NCBI GenBank assembly: GCA_905221605.1
Contig: CAJNDS010002535.1
Span: 463,501 to 527,500, forward strand
Source of the DNA: Symbiodinium natans
Lineage: Eukaryota > Sar > Dinophyceae > Suessiales > Symbiodiniaceae
Reading direction: 5' to 3'
DNA length: 64,000 nucleotides
Both the position numbers and the translations under genes were made by a program. Position 1 is the first letter of the stretch, and each line of letters begins with the position of its first letter. This document shows, piece after piece, positions 20,801-30,900 of this stretch. Under the pieces are notes generated by a model, which was not told the origin of the DNA, made no database searches, and was given only the letters and a program-made list of their open reading frames with translations.

Positions 20801-23800
20801 GTTTTGGGGTTGTGGGGTTTTGGGGTTTTGGGGTTTTGGGGTTTTGGGGTTTTGGGGTTTTGGGGTTTTGGGGTTTTGGGGTTTTGGGGTTTTGGGGTTT
20901 TGGGGTTTTGGGACAAACCCTAACCCTAAACCCTAAACCCTCAAGATCCTAAACCCCTTAGAAACCCTCTGAGCCAGGGCGCAGTTGTCCCAGGCGCCGC
21001 CCGAGTTGGACATGGAGATGGCCAGCTGCACCGATGAGCCCAGGGAGCCCGTGAGGAGCCCGAAGACTGCCTGTTTTGGGTTTCTTTTGGGTGTTTAGGG
21101 TTTAGGGTTTCGGGTTTAGGGCTTAGGGTCTAGAGGGGTGGGGCTCGGGGGGGGGGGGGGGGTGCCGGGGGGGTGGGTGGGGGCTGGGGGGGGGGGGGGC
21201 TGGGGGGCGGGGTGTGGGGGGGGCCGGGGGGGGGGAGGGGTCTTTTCGGGTAGGGCTTAGGGTGTTGGGGTTTATGGTTTCGGGTTTAGGGTTGAGGGCT
21301 AGCCCTAAACCCTAAAGCGCCGAAAGCCTTGGAAACATAAAATTAAAACGCAAAAACCTTGAACACGTCGTCCCGCAAGGCCATCAACCCTAAACCCCAA
21401 AGCATCCTAAGCCCTACCCCCAAACCATCCTAAACCCGAAACCCTACACCCTAAACCCTAAACCCTAAACTCGAAACCCGAAACACCAAACCATCCAAAA
21501 ACCTAAACCCCGAACGAATCCTAAACCCCTGAACCCCTAAACCCCGAATCCTAAACCCGAAACCCCAACCATCCCAAACCCGAAAAAAACATCCCAAGTC
21601 CTCATCCCCCGAAACCCTAAGCCCCAAACCCCAAACCATAAACCCGAAAGATCTCGTCCCGACCTGCACACCGAAGAAAGTTCCCGCCAGCAAGGGGGAG
21701 AGGATCCTTTCCAGGTTCAAGCTCTTTAGGAGGGTTTTAGGTGCTTGGGGTTTAGGGTTGAGGGATTGGGGTCGGCTACAGGCTTTGAGGGTTTCTTGGC
21801 ATCTTTGAGGGGGTTTTCAGGCCTTGAAGTTTAGGTACTGGACGAGATGGGTTCCTATTATTCGTTGTCGACTCTATTTGACCATTCTTCTCGAGAATGT
21901 GTTCCTGTTCCTCACTGAGACCAGCACATGATTAAGCGTATCGAGTTGTAAGCCTGTGTGGATGATTGGAGTTTTTGGAAATTTGTTTGTGATGATTTAT
22001 TGGGGGGGAGGGGTGGGGGCCCCTGAGGGTGGGAGTTGCGGGGCGGGGGGCCTCACTTGAGCCCTCTAGACCCCAAGCCGTCCCGGGCCACGAAACACAG
22101 CCTTCAACCCTAAACCCTAAACCCTGAACCCTAAACCCTGAACCCTAAACTCTAAACCCTAACCGGGATTCAGCACCAGTGGGGGGCATGCACAAGAGCC
22201 AAAGGCCGAGCCGAGCGGCACTAGGCAGGCAGGAGCCACCATCTCGTACAGCGAGGCCTCGGGTTTAGGGTTTGGGGTTTAGAGTTTGAGGTTTAGGGTT
22301 TGGGGTTTAAGGTTTAGGCTTTAGGGTTCAGGGTTTGGGGTTTAGGGTTCAGGGTTTGGGGTTTCGGATTTGGGGTTTGGGGTTTCGGGTTCAGGGTTTC
22401 AATGCGACTCCAAACCCCTGAGCCCTGCACCCCAATACACGTACGTGCACGCCCTGATTCAGAGACGACTTGGTTCTGCAGCACTGCACGTGTGGTATTT
22501 AAGGGTTTGCCACTCTGTTCAGGAGTTTCGGGCGTCACTTGCTAAACCCTACACCCCAAACCCGAGCCCTAAACCCCAAACACGTTAAACCCTAAAACCA
22601 AAGCCACGCAATTTCCACAGGCTTAGGCTTGGCGTGAGCTCTCAACGGGCCACCCCCTCAAGCCTAAACAGGGGACCAGACCCCTCAACCCCAAACCTTA
22701 AACCATTCTGGCTTAGGAAGCCCCGCAAGTCCCCGAAGAAGACCCTGTGCAATTGTTTGAAAGCTGGAAAGTTGTGCGCGTTGGGCACGTTTGCAGTTTG
22801 GTTGGTTTGGTGAGTCTGGGTGTGGGGCTGACTAAACCCCTAAACCTGAACCCCTAAACCCTAACCCCAAAACCCCCCCCCCCCCTCAAAACCCGAAAAA
22901 CCTGAACCCAAAACTCAAAACCCAAAACCCAAAACCCTAAACCCTAAACCCTAAACACCCACAAGCTTACCTCACCAAATCTCGGGGCCTCCGTCGAGAT
23001 GTGGATGCAGGTGAGCGAGTCGGGCTTCAGCCTGGGGAAGGTCATGGATCTGGCGGATTTTAGGGCAAGTTTAGGGGCTTTAGGGTTTAGGGTTTAGGGT
23101 TTTGGGTTTTGGGTTTAGGGTTTAGGGTTTAGGGTTTAGGGTTTAGGGTTTAGGGTTTGCTGGGATTCAGATCAGGGATCCTGCAAACCTCAAACCCACA
23201 ACCCGAACCCCTAAACTGAAAATAGGTACCCCAGTATGGGGTGTTAGGGTATACGTTGAGGGAGGAAGGATGAGAGTTGATGGGCGGTAGGCCTCCTCAC
23301 GCATCACCCAAGACCTACAAGAGCCCCAAACCCTAATCCCGAAACCCTAAACACTAAACCCCTAAACCCCTGAAACCCCAAAACCCCTGAAACCCTGAAC
23401 CCCTGAAACCCCTAAGCCCCTGAAACCCCTAGACCCCAAACCCCGCAATCCCTGCTTGACGCTGGAGGCGCTCATCGCTGCCGTCGAGGAGGGTCTTTCC
23501 CTTGGAGTCCTTCACGCTGAACTGCCTGGAGACAAGGGGGGGGGAGATTTAGGGCGTTGAAGGATTCAGGGCGTTTAGGGTTTCGGTTTTGGGGTTGAGG
23601 GTTTAGGATGTGTGGGGTTTGGGGTTTAGGGTTTAGGGTTTAGGGCTTGGGGCTTGGGGTTTGGGGTTTGGGGTTTGGGGTTTGGGGTTTGGGGTTTGGG
23701 GTTTGGGGTTTGGGGTTTGGGGTTTGGGGTTTGGGGTGTGGGGTTTGGGGTTTGGGGTTTGGGGTTTGGGGTTTGGGGTGTGGGGTTTGGGGTTTGGGGT

Positions 23801-24348
23801 TTGGGGTTTGGGGTTTGGGGTTTGGGGTTTGGGGTTTGGGGTTTGGGGTTTGGGGTTTGGGGTTTGGGGTTTGGGGCCTATGGCTTATTCGAGTCCCACA
23901 CTACCTCGTAGAACCAACCTCTTGGTACCCTTTTTCGGGTGTTTCCTGGAAGAAGGATCGTATCGTACTTCACAGTATCTTCAGGGGCCTAAACCCCAAA
24001 CCCCGGACCCTAAACCCTAGCCCTAAACCCTAAACCCTAAACCCCAAACCCTAAACCCCAAACCCCACACCCTAGTTGGGGGACGATATCCGCTCATTGC
24101 TGCAACGATGACCCTCTTCGAGGGAGAGGCTTTGAAGGCGTAGGACGTGCACGGCGCAACCGCACCTCACACTTCATCATCCTACCCTAAAACGCTGAAC
24201 CCTAAACCCCAAAACTCCCAAAACCTAAACCCTAAACCCTAAACCCTAAACCCCAAACCCTCAACCGAAGTCCTTCAACACCCCAGAGCTTGCAACGGAA
24301 CTCGGGAAATCTCGGCCTCTTCACCTCGGCGACCATCTCGCCCGCCGC
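17822..24348 (-). CDS. H+-pyrophosphatase copy A, 3' exons
   Basis: Eleven short exons. Products in order: AAGEMVAEVKR, QFSVKDSKGKTLLDGSDE, LKPDSLTCIHISTE, ASLYEMVAPACLV, ILSPLLAGTFFGVQ, then AVFGLLTGSLGSSVQLAISM ending in NSGGAWDNC, KKFIKNGFSDDPEPPW, LRYTKNPRTPDEIKAAPK, AKEAHDAAVQGDTVGDPFK, DTSGPALNIVMKLQ, and a last exon starting AIVSLVFAAYFAAINNGHGF and ending GQAAL-stop. GGAWDN, GDTVGDP and KDTSGP are conserved C-terminal catalytic-face motifs of the family. The introns between them hold the telomere-like arrays, including the GGGGTTTT array at 20556-20912 and the GGGGTTT array at 23640-23876. Confidence 0.92.
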
Positions 24349-24883
24349 CTGAGGAGGGTCTACAGCACGCCTTCTTTTGGGTTTAGGGTTTAGGGTTTAG
24401 GGTTTAGGGTTTAGGGTTTAGGGTTTAGGGTTTAGGGTTTAGGGTTTAGGGCTTAGGGCTTAGGGTTTAGGGTTTAGGGTTTAGGGTTTCGGGTTTCGGG
24501 TTTAGGGAGGGTGCGTTCGGCCTTCAGGTTCAGAGGTTAGGGTTCACAGGGGCTTCGGTTTCCCGGTGCAGGGTTCACAGGGGCTTCGGTTTCCGGGGAG
24601 CACAACATACATATCTTGAGTGGCAACGCAAAGGAAATGTAGTTGTGGGTCCATGCCTTATGGTGTTTCGAAGTGAGGCGAATAATGAGGTTACTTTTGG
24701 GGGGTCACTTCCTGGCCAGGTGCCTTGCCGACGGACTTCATGGTCAGCGCGGCGAACCAGTAGGGGACCATGCAGCCGATGATGAGGAAGGCAAAGGTGA
24801 CGGGCTCCAGGATGTTGACGCCCGTCTTCACACGGAGGCGCACGACGAAGGCGCCGTAGAGGGCCAGGGACACGAGGGCGGCG

Positions 24884-24915
<32 letters not shown>

Positions 24916-27900
24916 TGTGGTGTTGCCGGCGGCGTCCAGGGCGTCTGTGCGGCGGCGCACCTCGGGGCCGAAGAGCGCCATCTCCGCGATGCCGCCGGCG
25001 TTGTCCGAGATGGGGCCGAAGCCGTCGATGGTCAGGCCGCAGGCAAGCGTGGCGAGCATGCCCAGGGCGGCCAAGGCGATGCCGTAGAGGTCGCAGAGCT
25101 GGAAGGACACGTAGATGGCCGAGGACAGCACGAAGACGGGGACGATGCAGCTCTTGTAGCCCAGGGCCAGGCCTTGGATGATGTTCACAGCCGTGCCGAA
25201 CTTGCAGGCACTGGCCAGCTCGCGCGTGGGCACATAGGTGTGGGAGGTGAAGTACTCCGTGACCAAGCCAATGATGAGGCCACCCACACAGCCCATGGTG
25301 GCGCAGATGAAGCACTTGAAGGGGCTGCCAGTGATCTTGGCCGGGTGGCCGTCCTCCGTCAGGCGCACACCCTCCAAGCGGAACTCTGCCGGGAGCAGGA
25401 CGACGGCCATGTAGTAGATGACGGGGAGCATCAGGACTGCGGTGAGCACCATCTGCACCTTCAGCACACGCTCGATGTCCGGCTCATCCTTGACGGGCGA
25501 GATGTTGGTGGCCACGAAGCCACAGAGAATGCAGATCACGATTCCGGCAGCCGAGATGGCCAGAGGGAAGAGCATGGCATCCCATCCGGCCTCTGCCAGC
25601 GTGTTGTGCGAGCCCTCCACCGCTGCCGCAGCGATGACCAGCGCGGCACAGGTACTCTCCGCGAAGGAGCCGAAGAGGTCGGCGCCCATGCCGGCAATGT
25701 CGCCCACGTTGTCGCCCACGTTGTCGGCGATGGTGGCGGGGTTGTTGGGATCGTCCTCATCGAGGCCCGCAACGACCTTGCCCACCAGGTCCGCACCGAC
25801 GTCGGCGGCCTTGGTGTAGATGCCGCCGCCGACGCGGCCGAACATCGCCACGGTGCTGCCACCCAGGCCATAGCCCGCCGCGCAGTCGAACAAAATCTCC
25901 CAGTCGTCGGCGTCCGGGTAGACGGTGCGGTAGAAGCTCAGCAGCACCCACAGCACAAACACACCCAGGGAGCACAGCGCGTAGCCCATCACGCTGCCGC
26001 CACGGAAGGCGGTGTTGAAGCCCAGGGTGTAGCCTGAAGGTTCTTTTGGTTTCTAAAATAACTGCTGGAAAAACCCTCAGCCCTTAACCCTAAACCCCAA
26101 GCCCTAAACCTTTACGGCAGGCAAGGAGTCGGAAAACAGGAACAACATGAAACCAAACAATTTCTTCGAGCCGCCATGATGAGCACAGGCCAGGGTGGTG
26201 CGGGCGTTGGAGAAGGTGGCGATCATCATGCCAAGGAAACCACAGAGCATGGAGGTGAATGCACCTCTTTGGGATTTGGATTCTTAGAGTTCAGGAGGTC
26301 TCTCAAGGAGTACCTCTAAACCTCTAAACCCCCAAACCCCTAGATCCCTAAACCCCGAAACCCCTAAACCCCGAAACCCCTAAACCCCTAAACCCCTAAA
26401 CCCTAAACCCCTAAACCCCTAAACCCCTCAACCCCTAAACCCCTACACCCCTACACCCCTAAACCCCGAAACCCCTAAACCCCTTAAACCCTAAACGCTT
26501 ATGAGTTACAAGTGGAGGCGTTCTGGACTGGTAAGTAGTGCTTATTTGGGGTTTAGGGCTTCTAGGGCTTGGGAGTCCGCACAGCCTGTCAAGAAGGCGC
26601 CCGCCGTCAGCTGACCCTGGAGGCTGCTCTTGGTGCCCCAGGACCTGGGCTTTCGGGGGTTAGGGTTTAGGATTTAGGGTTTAGGGTTTAGGGTTTAGGG
26701 TTCAGGGTGTAGGGGCTAGGGGCTTAGGATTTAGGGTTTAGGGTTTAGGGGCCCAGGGCTTAGGTGTAGGGTTTAGAGTTTCTGGAGTTTATTGGCCTAG
26801 GGGTGCAATATAGGGCCTGAATAATTAAAATGGGGTTTCAGGGGTTATTGTTGTATACCTCCCCTAACCCCCCCAAACCCCCCTCAAAGCCTCCCTAAGA
26901 CTCCTAAACCCTAAACCCCGCTAAAGCCCAACAACACCCCCTAAAGCCCCCTTAACCCCCCTAAACCCAAAGCCTAAACCCTACACCCTAAACTCTAAAC
27001 CCTATAATGTTGGACCCGCTTTAGTATTGGCCCCCTCTTTAAAGACAACTTGGCTGAATTATTCAGGACACCCTGACTGTTTGGGAGTCCCTCTTTAAAG
27101 ACAAATCGTCCGGGCGCCATAAGAAAATTCCACGTGGCGCGCCTTTAAAAAAGATTGCCGGGCCCTGTTAAACTTATCTAAACTCCCTATTAAAATCATA
27201 TAAACCCCCGGGGCCGTCTAAACAGAGCAAAATCCAGCCTCGACTGTTCAGGCCCACACTAAAGAGGGTTCAACATTAAACCCTAAACCCTAAACCCTAC
27301 ACCCTAACCCTAAACCCTAAACCCTAAACCCTAAACCCTAGACCCTAAACCCCAAAACCGAACGTTCCAAAACCCAGGCTGGGCTGCACGAGCGCGTAGA
27401 TCAAAATCGAGAAGGCGAGGCAGAAGCCCGTGCAGATGGCATACTCCACCTTCCAGCCCCGTCACGGCTAGGGATTTAGGAGGGTTTAGGGGCTAAGGGG
27501 TTAAGGGGTTGAGGGGGCTAAGGGGTTAAGGGGTTGAGGGGGTTAAGGGGTGAAGGGGTTAAGGGGTTAAGGGGATAAGGGGTGAAGGGGTGAAGGGGTG
27601 AAGGGGTGACGGGGTGAAGGGGTGAAGGGGTGAAGGGGTGAAGGGGTGAAGGGGTGAAGGGGTGAAGGGGTGAAGGGGTGAAGGGGTGAAGGGGTGAAGG
27701 GGTGAAGGGGTGAAGGGGTTAAGGGTTTACCCTCTTTTGCCCCACCACGGCATTCCTCTCGCAAGCCCAACGCATTTCCCTCGCATTGCCTTGCCGGAGT
27801 TCGCCCCTGGTACTTACTGGTTCTAAGTAGAGACTCCGGAATAAATCTACAGGGTTTATTGGCCTACAGGGCTTATCGGCCTCACAGGGTTTTAAGGGCT

Positions 27901-30900
27901 TAGAGGCCTTATTGGCTTTTATGGGGCCTGATAGGATCTATATAGGCTTTGTAGTAACCCTGAACCCTAAACCCAACATAGGCTTTACACGGCTTTTTGC
28001 AGGGCCTTGGAGGGTTTGACCCGAAATTCCCCTACAGCTGAACCCCGCAGCTCTCAGCCCAGGACCCTCAGAAACTGCTTGGCGCCGCTCATAATCCTGT
28101 CGCCGCGCCGGCTTGGGGGTTTCGGGGTTTGGGGTTTTGGGGTTTTGGGGGTTCGGGGTTTCGGGGTTTGGGGTTTTGGGGGTTCGGGGTTTCGGGGTTT
28201 GGGGGTTTAGGGGTTTAGGGGGATAGGGGTTTTGGGGTTTAGGGGTTTAAGGGTTTAGGGGTTTAGGGGTTTAGGGGTTTAGGGGTTTAGGGGTTTAGGG
28301 GTTTAGGGGTTTAGGGGTGTAGGGGTTTAGGGGTTTAGGGGTTTAGGGGTTTAGGGGTTTAGGGGTTTAGGGGTTTAGGGGTTTAGGGGTTTAGGGGTTT
28401 AGGGGTGTAGGGGTGTAGGGGTTGAGGGGTTTAGGGGTTTAGGGGTTTAGGGGTTTAGGGGTTTAGGGGTTGAGGGGTTTAGGGGTTTAGGGGTTTAGGG
28501 GTTTAGGGGTGTAGGGGTCTAGGGGTCTAGGGGTCTAGTGGTTTAGGGGTTTAGGGTTTAGGGGTCTAGGGGTTTAGGGGTTTAGGGTTACGAGCAGGGT
28601 TGTATAGCTACACTACATAAGGTAGTCACCAATTATGACCCAAGCTACCGTGCTCATCTCCGCCGCTCTAACTACCCACAATAACACCCCGGCCCTAAAC
28701 CCTAAACCCTAAACCCTAAACCCTAAACCCTAAACCCTAAACCCCAAAAAGAATCTTTTGGCCCAAGGCTGCGGAATGTCCAGGATTTAGGCATCTGGAG
28801 CACCAGCATGCATAGGGCGCAACCCCCTAAACTCTCAACTCTCAGCCCTCTTCTAGACCCCCATAAAGCCTTTAAAACCAGAAAAAGATATTTAAAAAAA
28901 ATGCATACCCTAAACCCTATAAAGAGGCCGGGAAGAAAAAAAAACAAGACCCCAGGCAGTCTTGTCGTAGATCTCCGGCACCAGCTTCTCCGGCGCATTC
29001 TCCTTGGCTGGCTCGGCTTTGTTGCTAGCATTAGTGAAATTCTTGGCGGATTAGGGGTTTACGATATTACGGGGCCCCTAGTATAGAACCCCAAATAGGA
29101 GGATCTCCTTATCACAAGGACCCCAGTAAGTACCCCTACCTAGTATCGTAAAGCCTAGACCCTGAACCTTGACCCTAACTCTCAACCCTAAACCCTAAAC
29201 CCTAAACCAAACCCTGAACCCTGAACCCTGAACCCTGAACCCTGAACCCTGAACCTGAACCCTGAACCCTGAACCCTAACCCCTGAACCCTGAACCCTAA
29301 ACCCTGAACCCTGAACCCTGAACCCTAACCCCTGAACCCTGAACCCGAAACCCTGAACCCTGAACCCTAAACCCACTTTGCCCAGGTCTCTCCACCGGCC
29401 ATGAGCCTCTTCTTGAGGTCGGCGGAAGCCTACGCAAGACCCAACCGGGGCACCGGAGAATTGGTGGAGCTCTGCTCTCCATATTGAACCATGTACCTCC
29501 AACTACCTATGTTGGGCTTGGATTTGGGGTTTCGGCATTAGGGTTAGGGCAGGGGGCATCACAACTAAACCCGAAACCCTAAACCCTAAACCCTAAACCC
29601 TAAACCCTAAACCCTAAACCCTAAACCCTAAACCCTAAACCCTAAACCCTAAACCCTAAACCCTAAACCCTAAACCCTAAACCTTGCCAAGTTGTACCTA
29701 CTCAGCTCCGAAGATGCTCTGAGCCAGCCTCAGAGTCGTCATCCGGCTGCAGCTTGATCTTCCTCACGTAATGTTACAGGGTTTGAGGGGGTTTAGAGTT
29801 TAGGGTTTAGGGTTTAGGGTTTAGGATTTAGGGTTTAGGGTTTAGGGTTTAGGGTTTAGGGTTTAGGGTTTAGGGTTTAGGGTTAGGGTTTAGGGTTTAG
29901 GGTCTAGGGTCTAGGGTCTAGGGTTTAGGGTTTAGGGTTTAAGGTTTAGGGTTTAGGTTTAGGGTTTAGGGTTTAGGGTTTAGGGTTTAGGGTTTAGGGT
30001 TTAGGGTTTAGGGTTTAGGGTTTAGGGTTTAGGGTTTAGGGTTTAGGGTTTAGGGCGGTTTAGGGTGTAGGGTTGAGGGTTTAGGGCCGCTTAGGGTTTA
30101 GGGTTTAGGATTTGAGGGGGTTTGAGGTAGCTTGAGGGGTTCGAAGGGGTTTGAGGGGGTTAAGGGGGGGGGGGGAGGGTTGAGGGGTTTGAGGGGGTTT
30201 CCAGTACCGGACTCGGTCGGACTGGCGCCGTGCGATCAATGAGGAGGGGCTTTTGCCTACTGGGGTTTGGAGTTTGGGGTTTGGGATTTGGTGCTACCCC
30301 CTGCGCCCCGCCTCCTGTCGTGTGGGTGTAGTTTAGGGTTCAGGGTTTAAGGTTTAAGGTTTAGGGTTTACATAACCCTGAAACCTTCAGTAAGCCTCGC
30401 GGAGAGCAGAGTGCCAACCGTGCAGTAGGCGACAGCCATGCACAACTCCAGAAACTCCCAGAGGGGGTAAAGGGAAGCCCTAAACCCTAAACCCTGAACC
30501 CTAGACCCTAAACCCTAAACCCCAGGCCGATCATGCCAAGGCTCTTGATGATCAAGAACTGGCAAAGCGCCGCCACGAGTCCTCCGCGTTGCTCTTGGGG
30601 TAGCTACGTGGTTGAGGTTTTAGGGTCTAGGGTCTAGGGTCTAGGGTCTAGGGTCTAGGGTCTAGGGTCTAGGGTTTAGGGTTTAGGGTTTAGGGTTTAG
30701 GGTTTAGGGTTTAGGGCCGGGGAAGCCCTTATAACCCAAGGGCCCATATCTTAGAACCCAGTGTAAGCAGGAAAGGTAAGAGCTTTTAAGGGTTTAGTGT
30801 CCAGGCTTTGGGAGCTTAGGATTTAAGATTTGTTTGGGGTTGAGGTCCATAGGCCCTGTGGAACATTCTGCAGGAGCACACATCAAGTCTGAGAAGCCTT

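Noticed and set aside
20419-20952. Long Gly/Phe/Trp-Gly-Val-Leu repeat proteins on plus and Pro/Lys-Asn/Thr repeats on minus
   Set aside because: Pure translation of the GGGGTTTT array in all frames, lying inside an intron.
23647-24033. GVWGLGF repeat protein
   Set aside because: Translation of the GGGGTTT array; open in all three plus frames.
24643-26037. 464-residue open frame on the plus strand opposite pyrophosphatase A (and 47758-48726 opposite copy B)
   Set aside because: Antisense shadow created by GC-rich third positions; composition is Gly/Ala/His/Arg-rich with no domain, while the minus frame is a full pump.
27567-27770. Ser-Pro-Leu-His-Pro-Phe-Thr-Pro repeat protein
   Set aside because: Translation of the GGGGTGAA array.
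29188-29502. Phe-Arg-Val-Gln-Gly repeat protein
   Set aside because: Translation of the CCCTGAA array running into the true exon 29429-29382.
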